This document shows positions 52,673-61,498 of a stretch of 64,000 bases of DNA, piece by piece. The position numbers and the translations under genes are program-made. Origin of the DNA: Nocardioides luteus (GTDB lineage: Bacteria > Actinomycetota > Actinomycetes > Propionibacteriales > Nocardioidaceae); NCBI RefSeq assembly GCF_000960475.2, contig NZ_JZDQ02000006.1:121454-185453 (forward strand). The letters are read 5' to 3'. The stretch's first letter is position 1. The number at the start of each line of letters is the position of its first letter. Below the pieces are notes generated by a model. The model saw nothing but the letters and a program-made list of their open reading frames with translations. It had not been told where the DNA came from and did not search any database.

Positions 52673-53463
52673 CGCTCGTCCTCCAGGTCGGCCAGGATCC
52701 GGTGGTAGAGGCCACCGGAGGTCAGTCCGCCGTCGGCGACCAGCTCGGCTCCGTTGATGTAGGAGGAGGCGTCGGAGAGCAGGAAGCACACCACGGCGGC
52801 GATCTCGTCCGGCGAGGCGAGCCGCCCCTCCGGCACGGCCCGGAGGCTCGCGTCCACGAAGCTGCTGTCGGGCGCCTGGTGCAGCAGCGGGGTGCCGGTC
52901 AGCCCGGGGTGGACCGAGTTGACCCGCACCTTCCGGTCCGCGAACTCCAGAGCGCCGACCTTCGACAGTCCTCGCACACCCCACTTGCTGGTGCCGTAGG
53001 TCGCGGAGAAGTAGCCGACCATCCCGGCGATGGAGGAGACGTTGACGACCGAGGCGCCGTTCGCGCTGGTCAGAGCCGGGGCGAGGAACTTCATCCCGTA
53101 GAACACGCTGGACAGGTTGACCGCCATCACCTGGTTCCACTGCTCGACGCTGGTCTCGCCGATGCCCAGGCGCAGGCTCACGCCGGCGTTGTTCACCAGG
53201 CCGTGCAGCGGACCTGCCTGCTCGACCTCCTGGGCGATCCGGGCCCACGACTCCGCGTCGGCGACGTCGAGGGCGACCGCCCGCGCCGAGCCGCCGGCGG
53301 CCGAGACCTCCTGAGCCATGCGCGCGGCGCCGTCCTCGTCGAGGTCGGCGACCCACACGTGCGCGCCGCGCGCGGCCAGGGCGAGGCAGTACGCACTGCC
53401 CAGACCCCCGGCCGCGCCCGTGACGAGGACGGACCTGCCCTCGAAGTCGTCGCCGCTGGTCAC
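52669..53463 (-). CDS. Short-chain dehydrogenase/reductase (second of two)
   Basis: 264 residues from GTG 53463, which overlaps the MFS stop (GTGA). NAD(P) motif VLVTGAAGGLGSAYCLAL, LVNNAGVSLRLG, catalytic Ser in VNVSSIAGMVG with YGTSK, and the GLTGTPLL segment. It is a classical SDR of about 250 residues, probably NAD(H)-dependent from the acidic DLDED after the second strand. Substrate unknown. Confidence 0.9.
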   Translation of the reverse strand: MTSGDDFEGRSVLVTGAAGGLGSAYCLALAARGAHVWVADLDEDGAARMAQEVSAAGGSARAVALDVADAESWARIAQEVEQAGPLHGLVNNAGVSLRLGIGETSVEQWNQVMAVNLSSVFYGMKFLAPALTSANGASVVNVSSIAGMVGYFSATYGTSKWGVRGLSKVGALEFADRKVRVNSVHPGLTGTPLLHQAPDSSFVDASLRAVPEGRLASPDEIAAVVCFLLSDASSYINGAELVADGGLTSGGLYHRILADLEDER

Positions 53464-54779
53464 AGCTCGAGCTCCTTGCCCCGGGTCTCGGGGAGGAAGA
53501 ACGTGGCCACGAACGACAGCACCGCGGTGAACAGCAGGAATCCCGCCGGTGCGAGGTTGTTGCCGGTCAGGCTGATCAGGAGGGTGGCGATGAACGGGGC
53601 GGTGCCACCCAGCGTCATGTTGGTGAAGTTGTTCGCCAGCGCGATGCCGCTGTACCGGTAGCGAGCGCGGAAGATCTCGGCGTACGTCGAGAACGACACA
53701 CCGTTGTTGCAGCCGATCACGAAGGCGAGGGTCGCCTGGGCCGCGATCGCGGCCGCCACCGAGCCGTCCCGCATCAGCAGGAACGCCGGGATCGTCAGCA
53801 CGGCGACCAGGCCGGAGCTGGTGAAGAAGACCGGTCGGCGTCCGAACCTGTCGCCCAGGTAGCCGGCGATCGGCAGGCTGATGACGGCGGCGACCATCGC
53901 GATGCACGTCGAGGTGAAGGCGACGTCGGCGGAGTGGCCGCCCTCGGTCTGCAGGTAGCTGGCCGCGTAGACCGAGCAGATGTAGTAGCCGCCGACGATG
54001 AGCGCACCGAGCCCGATCACGAGGAGGACCTGACGCCAGGCGTGCCGGAGGACGTCGGTGATCGGGTACGCCGACTGCTCGATGTCGTCGGACTCCTGGA
54101 CGGCCTCGAACTGGTCGGTCTCGTGGAGCTGGCTGCGGATGTAGAGGCCGATCAGGCCGATCACCAGGCTGATCAGGAACGGCACCCGCCAGGCCCACTC
54201 GCTGATGGTGTCCTCGCTGAAGGCCGTGTTGACGCCCAGGGCGACGAGCGCGGCCAGCAGCGACCCCAGGTAGGTGCCGGTGTTCACGAACGAGGTCTGG
54301 AAGGCGCGGTGCCTGGCTGGCGCGTTCTCCGCGACGAACGCGTTGGCGCCGCTGAGCTCGCCACCCGCCGCGAAGCCCTGCAGGCAGCGGCACAGGACCA
54401 GGACCGCCGTCGCCCAGATGCCCAGCGTGGCGTACGTCGGCAGGATCCCGATCCCGGCGGTGGCGAGCGCCATCAGCAGGATCGTGTAGGTCAGGGAGCG
54501 CTTGCGGCCGTACTTGTCACCGATGTGCCCGAAGAAGATCCCGCCGGGCACGCGCAGGAAGAACGCGACCGCGAAGGCGGCGAAGGTGTTCAGCAGCGCG
54601 GTGGTCGGGTCGCTCTCGATGAAGAAGTGGCTCGCGATCATCGTGGCCATGTAGCCGTAGATCGCGAAGTCGTAGTACTCGACGACGGTGCCGAGCACGG
54701 CGGCCCGGATCACCTTGACGGTGGACTGTGCTGGGCGGCTGGTCTCGGTCGGACTGCCTGCGGTGACGGAAGGACTCAT
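53460..54779 (-). CDS. MFS metabolite/H+ symporter
   Basis: 439 residues from ATG 54779, with twelve predicted helices and the MHS-family signature: VEYYDFAIYGYMATMIASHFF near the N-terminus, FFGHIGDKYGRKRSL (loop 2-3), CRCLQGFAAGGELSGANAFVAENAP, and GYLGDRFGRRPVFF in the second half. Related proteins move shikimate, citrate or aromatic acids with protons. It is first in the operon, so its substrate is probably the pathway's starting compound. Confidence 0.9.
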   Translation of the reverse strand: MSPSVTAGSPTETSRPAQSTVKVIRAAVLGTVVEYYDFAIYGYMATMIASHFFIESDPTTALLNTFAAFAVAFFLRVPGGIFFGHIGDKYGRKRSLTYTILLMALATAGIGILPTYATLGIWATAVLVLCRCLQGFAAGGELSGANAFVAENAPARHRAFQTSFVNTGTYLGSLLAALVALGVNTAFSEDTISEWAWRVPFLISLVIGLIGLYIRSQLHETDQFEAVQESDDIEQSAYPITDVLRHAWRQVLLVIGLGALIVGGYYICSVYAASYLQTEGGHSADVAFTSTCIAMVAAVISLPIAGYLGDRFGRRPVFFTSSGLVAVLTIPAFLLMRDGSVAAAIAAQATLAFVIGCNNGVSFSTYAEIFRARYRYSGIALANNFTNMTLGGTAPFIATLLISLTGNNLAPAGFLLFTAVLSFVATFFLPETRGKELEL

Positions 54780-54794
54780 TACTGCCTCTCGGAC

Positions 54795-54809
54795 GTTCAA
54801 ATAACGAAC
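54795..54809. promoter_or_regulatory. Probable IclR site before the MFS operon
   Basis: GTTCAAATAACGAAC matches the site at 48662-48676 at 13 of 15 positions. It lies 16 bases upstream of ATG 54779, in the region (54780-54984) between the MFS gene and the second IclR gene. Confidence 0.6.
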
Positions 54810-54984
54810 GAAGCGTTCAATTATGAGTCACCATAACCACCAATGTGTGATGGGCGCAACACCGGTCGGCCGATCCGCGTGGTCCTCGCGGTGGCGGGCT
54901 CGGCGGCAGTGGTTGCCTGCCGGATGCGTGCTCTAGTGTGCGGCTGGGGGCTGATGCGCTCAGTCGACGACCCCGATCGAGAGG

Positions 54985-55665
54985 ATGATGATGGCCACGC
55001 TTCAGGGCTTGGACCGTGGGCTGGCGGCGCTGGCCTACGTCTCTCAGCACCCGGCCGGGGTCACGGTGGCGGACGTCGCTGCCCATCTCGGCGTCGACCG
55101 CGCGATCGCCTATCGCATCGTCGCCACGCTGGAGGCCCGGGCCCTGGTTGCCCAGGGGGTCAACAAGCGGCTGCGCCTGGGCGCCGGGGTGATCGCGCTC
55201 GCCGGGCGGTTTCAGCCCCAGCTGGTCCGGGCGGCCGAGCCTGCCCTGCAGGACCTCGCCGATGCCGTCGGCGCTCCGGCGTTCCTGACGGTCGCCCACG
55301 GCGAGGACGAGTGCGTCCCGGTGCTGGAGGCGGACCCGCAGGTGGGGCAGGGCCCGGTGCGGGTCGGCTACCGGATCGGCCTTCGCTACCCGCTGGACAA
55401 GGGGGCGAGCGGGATCGCGATCCTCGCGCTCGCCGAGCCTGCCCCGGCGGACTCCTCAGCGGTCCGGGAGGCGCGTGAGCTCGGCTACAGCCACACCGCG
55501 GGCGAGCTGCAGCGCGGGGCGGTCGGCATCGCCGTCGGGTTCGAGGCTCCCGGCCCGGTGCGGGCGTCGGTCGGCATCGTCACCATGGACGAGCTCGACC
55601 CGGCCGAGGTCGGTCCGCTCGTGGGGGCCACCGCCCGGCAGCTGGCCCAGCTCAGCTCGCACTGA
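54985..55665 (+). CDS. IclR-family regulator next to the homogentisate genes
   Basis: 226 residues. A winged helix (LQGLDRGLAALAYVSQHPAGVTVADVAAHLGVDRAIAYRIVATLEARAL in parts) and an IclR effector domain (GAPAFLTVAHGEDECVPVLEA, KGASGIAILALAEP, VRASVGIVTMD). It is directly upstream of hmgA on the same strand. Overlapping palindromes before hmgA are its likely site. It is divergent from the MFS operon, so it might affect that too. Confidence 0.88.
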   Translation: MMMATLQGLDRGLAALAYVSQHPAGVTVADVAAHLGVDRAIAYRIVATLEARALVAQGVNKRLRLGAGVIALAGRFQPQLVRAAEPALQDLADAVGAPAFLTVAHGEDECVPVLEADPQVGQGPVRVGYRIGLRYPLDKGASGIAILALAEPAPADSSAVREARELGYSHTAGELQRGAVGIAVGFEAPGPVRASVGIVTMDELDPAEVGPLVGATARQLAQLSSH

Positions 55666-55675
55666 GCCGGCTCTC

Positions 55676-55705
55676 TTGACGTGTCGTGCGGCGTCGTCTT
55701 ACGTT
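55676..55705 (+). promoter_or_regulatory. Promoter of the hmgA-fahA operon
   Basis: -35 TTGACG (55676-55681) and -10 TACGTT (55700-55705) with an 18-base spacer. Operator-like palindromes lie immediately downstream. Confidence 0.55.
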
Positions 55706-55716
55706 TGCGCTTAGAG

Positions 55717-55742
55717 CGCACATAAATGTGCGTTCAACGCAC
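55717..55742. promoter_or_regulatory. Overlapping operator palindromes before hmgA
   Basis: CGCACAT-AA-ATGTGCG (55717-55732) and GTGCGTT-C-AACGCAC (55728-55742) are both perfect and share five bases. They are just downstream of the -10, where a repressor would block initiation. The upstream IclR protein is the probable binder. Confidence 0.6.
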
Positions 55743-55755
55743 AAGGAGAGACCCC

Positions 55756-56937
55756 ATGCCGTACTACCACTCCGCTGGTGCCGTTCCCCCCAAGCGGCAC
55801 ACGCAGCACCGCGACGAAGCCGGGAACCTCTACTTCGAGGAGCTCATGGGGGAGGAGGGCTTCTCCTCCGACTCCTCGCTCCTCTACCACCGGAACATCC
55901 CCTCGGCCGTGCGCGAGTACCGCACCTGGGAGCTGAGCGACCAGTCCCTCGTGCCCAACCACCCGCTCATCCCGCGGCACCTCTCGACCCACAAGATCTT
56001 CGCGGAGGGTGCGACCGGCATCGATGCGGTGACCGGCCGTCGCCTGCTGCTCGGCAACGACGACGTACGGCTGTCCTATGTCGTGGCCGACGCGGTGAGC
56101 CCCTACTACCGCAACGCGCTCGGCGACGAGTGCCTCTACGTCGAGGCCGGCGCCGGCCGGGTCGAGACCGTCTTCGGCGACCTCGCGGTGGCGGACGGCG
56201 ACTACGTGATCGTTCCGCGCGCGACGACCTACCGGATCGTCCCCGACGGTGTCCTGCGCATCTACGCGATCGAGGCGAACTCGCACATCGGCCCGGCCCG
56301 CAACTACCTCTCGAAGCACGGTCAGCTGCTCGAGCACGCCCCCTACTGCGAGCGCGACCTCCGGCTGCCCGAGGGTCCGAAGGCGGTCGAGGGCGAGGAT
56401 GTCGAGGTCTTCATCAAGCACCGCGGCCCGGACGGCATCGCAGGCAGCGTCCACGTGCTGCCGCACCACCCCTTCGACGTCGTCGGCTGGGACGGCTGCC
56501 TCTACCCGTACGTCTTCAACATCAGGGACTTCGAGCCGATCACGGGCCGGATCCACCAGCCGCCGCCGGTGCACCAGGTCTTCGAGGGCAACAACTTCGT
56601 CATCTGCAACTTCGTGCCGCGCAAGGTCGACTACCACCCGCTCGCGATCCCCGTGCCTTACTACCACTCCAACGTCGACTCCGACGAGGTGATGTTCTAC
56701 TGCGGCGGCGACTACGAGGCGCGCAAGGGATCCGGCATCGGCCAGGGATCGATCTCGTTGCACCCGGGTGGTCATCCGCACGGCCCGCAGCCGGGCGCGT
56801 ACGAGCGCAGCATCGGCGCGGAGTTCTTCGACGAGCTCGCCGTGATGGTCGACACCTTCCGTCCGCTGCTGCTCGGCGAGGCGGGCCGCGCGACCGACGA
56901 CGGCCAGTACGCCTACTCCTGGGTGCGCAACCGATGA
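55756..56937 (+). CDS. hmgA: Homogentisate 1,2-dioxygenase
   Basis: 393 residues, a short bacterial form of this non-haem iron cupin. The iron-binding segments are PVPYYHSNVDSDEVMFYCGGDYE and SLHPGGHPHGPQPGAYE near residues 305-355. The family N-terminus MPYYHSAGAVPPKRHTQ is intact. It opens homogentisate to maleylacetoacetate in tyrosine and phenylalanine breakdown. AAGGAG precedes ATG 55756. Confidence 0.94.
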   Translation: MPYYHSAGAVPPKRHTQHRDEAGNLYFEELMGEEGFSSDSSLLYHRNIPSAVREYRTWELSDQSLVPNHPLIPRHLSTHKIFAEGATGIDAVTGRRLLLGNDDVRLSYVVADAVSPYYRNALGDECLYVEAGAGRVETVFGDLAVADGDYVIVPRATTYRIVPDGVLRIYAIEANSHIGPARNYLSKHGQLLEHAPYCERDLRLPEGPKAVEGEDVEVFIKHRGPDGIAGSVHVLPHHPFDVVGWDGCLYPYVFNIRDFEPITGRIHQPPPVHQVFEGNNFVICNFVPRKVDYHPLAIPVPYYHSNVDSDEVMFYCGGDYEARKGSGIGQGSISLHPGGHPHGPQPGAYERSIGAEFFDELAVMVDTFRPLLLGEAGRATDDGQYAYSWVRNR

Positions 56938-56999
56938 GGATCCTCGCCGCGCTGCACCTCGACCTGCCCGACCCTCGATACCCGAAGGATCTCGCGTGA
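56934..56999 (+). CDS. 21-codon micro-ORF linking hmgA and fahA
   Basis: ATG 56934 overlaps the hmgA stop as ATGA, and its TGA at 56997-56999 overlaps the fahA start as GTGA (56996). It encodes a 21-residue peptide beginning MRILAALHLDLP. No other gene lies in the 58-bp gap. The exact fit at both ends suggests a translational relay or a tiny functional peptide. No family is recognised. Confidence 0.5.
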   Translation: MRILAALHLDLPDPRYPKDLA

Positions 57000-58171
57000 C
57001 CAGCATCAGCATCTCCGAAGGCTCGCTCTTCGGCCTGGCCAACCTCCCCTACGGGGTCTACTCCGTCCCCGGCCAGGACCCCCGGGTCGGCGTACGCCTG
57101 GGCGAGCACGTGGTCGACCTGGCCCTCCTGCTCGGCGACGACGTCTTCGCCGCCGGCAGCCTCAACCCGTTCATGGCGCAGGGCCATGAGCGCTGGGTCG
57201 AGGTTCGCGGGGCGATCACCGAGAGGATCCAGCGCGACGTGCCCGACGAGGCGGTCCACGAGCTGCGCGACGTCACGCTCCACCTCCCGTTCGAGGTCGC
57301 CGACTACGTCGACTTCTACGCCTCCGAGCACCACGCGGCCAACCTCGGCCGGCTGTTCCGCCCGGAGGCGGCCGAGCCGCTGATGCCGAACTGGAAGCAT
57401 CTGCCCGTCGGCTATCACGGCCGGTCCTCCTCGATCGTCGTCTCCGGCACCGAGATCGTGCGCCCGTCCGGTCAGCGGAAGGGTCCCGGCGACGAGGTCC
57501 CGGTCTTCGGCCCGTCCGTCCGCCTCGACATCGAGGCGGAGCTGGGATTCGTCGTGGGCACCGGCAACGCGATGGGCACCAGCATCCCCGCCGACGAGGC
57601 CGAACGACACATCTTCGGTGTGGTCCTGTTCAACGACTGGTCCGCACGCGACATCCAGGCCTGGGAGTACGTCCCGCTCGGCCCGAACCTCGGCAAGTCG
57701 TTCGCCTCGACCGTGTCGCCCTGGGTCGTCCCGCTGCTCGCGCTGGAGGCCGCGCGGGTCCCGACCCCCACCCAGGAGCCTGCGGTCCTGCCCTACCTGC
57801 AGATGCAGCGTCCGTGGGGGCTGGACATCGCTGTCGAGGTGGAGTGGAACGGGCAGGTCGTCTCCCGCCCGCCGTACGCCGCCATGTACTGGTCGCCCGC
57901 GCAGATGCTCGCCCACCAGACCGTCAACGGGGCCCCCAGCCGCACCGGTGACCTGTTCGCCTCCGGGACCATCTCCGGCCCGGCCAAGGACCAGCGTGGC
58001 GCGTTCATCGAGCTGACCTGGGGCGGCACCGAGCCGGTCGAGGTCAACGGCGCCCCGCGCACCTTCCTGGAGGACGGCGACGAGATCGTCCTGAGCGCCA
58101 CCGCGCCCGGCGCGGACGGTGCCCGGATCGGCTTCGGCGAGGCTCGCGGCCGCATCGTGGCCAAGGCCTGA
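56996..58171 (+). CDS. fahA: Fumarylacetoacetase
   Basis: 391 residues from GTG 56996. The N-terminal FAH_N domain (SLFGLANLPYGVYS, VGVRLGEHVVDLA) and the catalytic domain with DFYASEHHAANLG, GYHGRSSSIVVSG, LDIEAELGFVVGTGN (metal ligands) and FNDWSARDIQAWEYVPLGPNLGKSF. It splits fumarylacetoacetate into fumarate and acetoacetate, the last step of homogentisate breakdown. No maleylacetoacetate isomerase gene is adjacent. Confidence 0.95.
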   Translation: MTSISISEGSLFGLANLPYGVYSVPGQDPRVGVRLGEHVVDLALLLGDDVFAAGSLNPFMAQGHERWVEVRGAITERIQRDVPDEAVHELRDVTLHLPFEVADYVDFYASEHHAANLGRLFRPEAAEPLMPNWKHLPVGYHGRSSSIVVSGTEIVRPSGQRKGPGDEVPVFGPSVRLDIEAELGFVVGTGNAMGTSIPADEAERHIFGVVLFNDWSARDIQAWEYVPLGPNLGKSFASTVSPWVVPLLALEAARVPTPTQEPAVLPYLQMQRPWGLDIAVEVEWNGQVVSRPPYAAMYWSPAQMLAHQTVNGAPSRTGDLFASGTISGPAKDQRGAFIELTWGGTEPVEVNGAPRTFLEDGDEIVLSATAPGADGARIGFGEARGRIVAKA

Positions 58172-58194
58172 CCGAGCTCGTCGGCGGGCCCGGA

Positions 58195-59193
58195 TCAGGC
58201 AGACGTACGCCGCACCAGCTCGGGCGCGAAGACGACCCGCCGCGGGATCGTGGTGGTGCCGTCGAGCTGGGCGAGGAGGAGCCGGACGGCCTCCCTCGCC
58301 ATGTCTCCTATCGGGTTCTTGACCGTGGTGAGCGGGGGAATGGTGCGCTCGGCGATGCCGAGGTCGTCGTAGCCGACGACCGCGATGTCGTCGGGGACGC
58401 GGCGGCCGGCCCGGCCGAGCACACGGAGTGCGCCCGCGGCCATCAGGTCGGAGGCGACCATGAGGCCGTCGATGTCGGGGTGGTCGCGCAGCAGGATCTC
58501 GCAGGCGGCCTCGCCGCCGTCCTCGGTGAAGTCGCCCTCCACGACCGCGTCGGTGGCGAGCCCGGCGGCGTCGAGAGCGGCTCGCCACCCGGCGGCCCGG
58601 TCGGTGCCGGCGCTCATGTCGATGGGGCCGGTGATGGTGCCGATGCGGCGGCAGCCGCGCTCGATCAGGATGTTGGTGACCTCGCGCGCGCCGGCGATGT
58701 TGTCGGGGTCGGTGTAGAAGACCTTCTCCGCGCCCGTCAGCGGCCGGCCGATGAACGCGGCCGGCAGCCCGATGGCCGCGAGATGGTCGGCGAGAGCATC
58801 GTTGCGGTGGTGGGAGACGACGATCGCGCCGTCGACGTGCCCGCCACGCAGGTAGCGCAGGGTGCGCTGCATCTCGTCGCCCGGCTGGGCGATCAGCAGC
58901 ACCACCTGCAGGTCGCGCTGGGCGAGAACCTGGGTCACCACGTGCAGGGTGCGGGCGAAGAACGGGTCGGCGAAGACGCGCTCGTCCGACTCCGGCACGA
59001 CCATCGCGACCGTCTCGGTCCGGCGTGTCACCAGGGAGCGGGCAGCCGGGTTGGGGACGTAGCCCAGCGTCTGCACGGCCTCGGCCACGGCCTGGGCGGC
59101 CTTCGCCGAGACCCGCGAGCCGCCGTTGATGGCGCGCGACGCGGTCGCCCGGCTGACACCAGCCAGCCGAGCGACCTCGTCGAGCGTGGGCAT
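58195..59193 (-). CDS. cebR: LacI-family repressor CebR-like
   Basis: 332 residues from ATG 59193 (GTG 59199, overlapping the bglC stop, is also possible). An N-terminal LacI helix-turn-helix (TLDEVARLAGVSRATASRAINGGSRVS) and a sugar-binding periplasmic-type domain (VVGYDDLGIAERTIPPLTTV). Sites like the CebR/CelR operator lie upstream of cebE, so it probably represses the whole cellobiose operon and is released by a cello-oligosaccharide. It is last in the operon it controls. Confidence 0.85.
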   Translation of the reverse strand: MPTLDEVARLAGVSRATASRAINGGSRVSAKAAQAVAEAVQTLGYVPNPAARSLVTRRTETVAMVVPESDERVFADPFFARTLHVVTQVLAQRDLQVVLLIAQPGDEMQRTLRYLRGGHVDGAIVVSHHRNDALADHLAAIGLPAAFIGRPLTGAEKVFYTDPDNIAGAREVTNILIERGCRRIGTITGPIDMSAGTDRAAGWRAALDAAGLATDAVVEGDFTEDGGEAACEILLRDHPDIDGLMVASDLMAAGALRVLGRAGRRVPDDIAVVGYDDLGIAERTIPPLTTVKNPIGDMAREAVRLLLAQLDGTTTIPRRVVFAPELVRRTSA

Positions 59194-59195
59194 GT

Positions 59196-60653
59196 TCACG
59201 GGCGGGCCGGCACCCGGTTGTTGGCGGCGACATCGGCGAACCAGAGGCCGCTGTCCTTCAGGGTGCGCACCTGGGTCTCGAAGTCCACGTGCACGATCCC
59301 GAAGCGGTGCGCGTAGCCGTAGCTCCACTCGAAGTTGTCGAGCAGGGACCAGGCGAAGTAGCCGCGTACGTCCGCGCCCTGCTCGATCGCGTCGAGGGTC
59401 GCGCGCAGGTGCTCGTCGATGTAGTCGAGACGGGCGGTGTCGTGCACTGCCCCGTCCTCGACCACGTCGTCATAGTAGGCGCCGTTCTCGGTGATGTAGA
59501 TCGGCGGGGCACCGTATTCGCCGCTGAGCCGGGTCAGCAGACGGGTCAGCCAGACCGGGTCGATCTCCCAGTCGCGGGCGGTCGTGGCGCGACCTGTGCG
59601 CGGGGTGACGAACTCGGCACCGGGGTAGGGGTTTCCCCGCGGCAGGTCGGAGTGGACGAGCCGGCTGCCCAGCACTTGGTCGGGGTCGATCTCGAACGGC
59701 TCCGCCGCGATGGCGTTGCCGAAGTAGAAGTTGACCCCGAGCACGTCGAGCGGCGCGGAGATGACCTCGAGGTCCCCCTCGAGCACCCAGTCCTGCCACG
59801 GCCGGCCCTGGAAGGTCAGCCCCTCGGTGTCGGCGGCGAGGTCGTCGGCGTACGTGCCCCGGAAGAGCGGGTCGAGGAAGACCCGGTTGTGCAGGCCGTC
59901 GATCCGCCGGGTCATGTCGACGTCCTCGGGACGGTCGGCGTCATAGGGGTCGACGACCGTCGGGTTGAGGGTGATGCCGAGGGACTTCCCGTTCTCCGGC
60001 GTCGCGCCGCGGCGGCGCAGCTCGTTGACCACCAGGCCGTGCCCGAGCATGAGGTGGTGAGCCGCGACGATGCCGGCGACACCCTCCTGGCGACCGGGTG
60101 CGTGCTGGCCACCGGAGTAGCCGAGGAACGCCGAGCACCACGGCTCGTTCAGCGTCGTCCAGTTGTCGACGCGGTCGGAGAGCGCGTCGTAGACGGTCGT
60201 GGCGTACTCCACGAACCGGTAGGCGGTGTCGCGGTTGGTCCAGCCGCCCTGGTCCTCCAGCGCCTGCGGCAGGTCCCAGTGGTAGAGCGTGATCCACGGC
60301 GCGATCTCGGCCTCGAGCAGCTCGTCCACGAGCCGGCTGTAGAAGTCGAGCCCCGCCTCGTTGACCTTGCCGCCGTCGGGGCGGATCCGCGGCCACGCCG
60401 TCGAGAACCGGTACGAGGCGAGGTTGAGCCGCTTCATCAGCGCGACGTCCTCGGGCATCCGGTGGTAGTGGTCGCAGGCCACGTCGCCGGTGTCGCCGTT
60501 GAGGATCGCCCCGGGGACACGGGAGAAGGTGTCCCAGTTGCTCGGCGTACGTCCGTCCTCGTCGACCGCTCCCTCGATCTGGTAGGACGCAGTTGCTGCG
60601 CCCCAGAGGAAGTTCTCGGGGAAGGTGCGGCCCTGGTGGGTCGAGGTGGTCAT
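59196..60653 (-). CDS. bglC: GH1 beta-glucosidase
   Basis: 485 residues of glycoside hydrolase family 1. The acid/base glutamate is in TLNEPWCSAF and the nucleophile in IYITENGAYYDD. The N-terminus FPENFLWGAATASYQIEGA and C-terminal YFAWSLLDNFEWSYGYAHRFGI are complete. No signal peptide, so it hydrolyses imported cellobiose in the cytosol. ATG 60653 overlaps the cebG stop (ATGA). Confidence 0.94.
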   Translation of the reverse strand: MTTSTHQGRTFPENFLWGAATASYQIEGAVDEDGRTPSNWDTFSRVPGAILNGDTGDVACDHYHRMPEDVALMKRLNLASYRFSTAWPRIRPDGGKVNEAGLDFYSRLVDELLEAEIAPWITLYHWDLPQALEDQGGWTNRDTAYRFVEYATTVYDALSDRVDNWTTLNEPWCSAFLGYSGGQHAPGRQEGVAGIVAAHHLMLGHGLVVNELRRRGATPENGKSLGITLNPTVVDPYDADRPEDVDMTRRIDGLHNRVFLDPLFRGTYADDLAADTEGLTFQGRPWQDWVLEGDLEVISAPLDVLGVNFYFGNAIAAEPFEIDPDQVLGSRLVHSDLPRGNPYPGAEFVTPRTGRATTARDWEIDPVWLTRLLTRLSGEYGAPPIYITENGAYYDDVVEDGAVHDTARLDYIDEHLRATLDAIEQGADVRGYFAWSLLDNFEWSYGYAHRFGIVHVDFETQVRTLKDSGLWFADVAANNRVPARP

Positions 60654-61498
60654 CCTTTGACGGCTCCTTGCATGATGCCGGACACCAGGTGGCGTCCGGT
60701 GGCGATGAACAACAGCAGCAACGGGATCGTCGCCATGATGGTCCCGGCCTGGAGCAGAGCGAGGTCGCTCAGCCCCTGCCCGGGTGCGATCTTGAGCTTG
60801 TCGAGCGCGGTCTGGAGGGTCTGGACGTCGGAGTTCTGCAGCACCAGCAGGGGCCACATGAAGTCCGTCCAGACGCTCATGAACGTGAACAGGGCCAAGA
60901 TCGCCATCGCCGGACGTGCTGCCGGGACGGCAACGGTCCAGACGATGCGAATCTGAGAGCAGCCGTCGACGCGAGCCGCGTCGATCAGCTCGTCGGGGAT
61001 CGCGTCCACGAGGTACTGCCGCATGAAGAACACCCCGAACGCGGTCACCAGCCACGGCAGCGTGACCGCCGCCAGGGTGCCGTCCAGGCCGAGGTTGCTG
61101 AACTGCTTCAGCATCGGCACCAGCGCCAGCTGGGTCGGGACCGCCAGCGTCATGACGATGAACGCCATCAGCGTGTTGGACCCCTTGAAACGCAGCTTCG
61201 CGAACGCGTAGCCCGCCAGCGTGGAGAACGCCACCACCGACAGCGCGCCGAGGCTCGAGACGATGACCGAGTTGAGCAGCGCCGACCAGAAGTCGATCTG
61301 GTCGAAGACGCGCTTGGCGTTGTCGATGAAGTGACCGCCGGGCACGAGCGGGGGCGGCGACTGGAGGGTCCTCTCCTTGGTGACCGTGCCCATGACGTAC
61401 GACCAGTAGAGGGGGAAGACGGAGCCGAGGACGAACGCCGCGAGCAGCGCGTAGACCAGGAAGCCCGGCTTGTTGATGCTGCGCACCTTGGAACTCAT
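60650..61498 (-). CDS. cebG: ABC permease CebG-like (MalG family)
   Basis: 282 residues with six helices, the EAA-type loop DAARVDGCSQIRIVWTVAVP, and the end GRHLVSGIMQGAVKG. It pairs with the preceding permease. The start ATG 61498 overlaps the cebF stop by four bases. An operon ATPase is lacking, consistent with a shared MsiK-type ATPase elsewhere. Confidence 0.88.
   Translation of the reverse strand: MSSKVRSINKPGFLVYALLAAFVLGSVFPLYWSYVMGTVTKERTLQSPPPLVPGGHFIDNAKRVFDQIDFWSALLNSVIVSSLGALSVVAFSTLAGYAFAKLRFKGSNTLMAFIVMTLAVPTQLALVPMLKQFSNLGLDGTLAAVTLPWLVTAFGVFFMRQYLVDAIPDELIDAARVDGCSQIRIVWTVAVPAARPAMAILALFTFMSVWTDFMWPLLVLQNSDVQTLQTALDKLKIAPGQGLSDLALLQAGTIMATIPLLLLFIATGRHLVSGIMQGAVKG

Noticed and set aside
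54843..55478. Plus-strand frame overlapping the second IclR gene
   Set aside because: Arg/Gly-rich shadow of the IclR gene in another frame.
56600..59233. Minus-strand frame of 877 codons over fahA and cebR
   Set aside because: It mirrors parts of hmgA, fahA and cebR in wrong frames, with no recognisable domain of its own.
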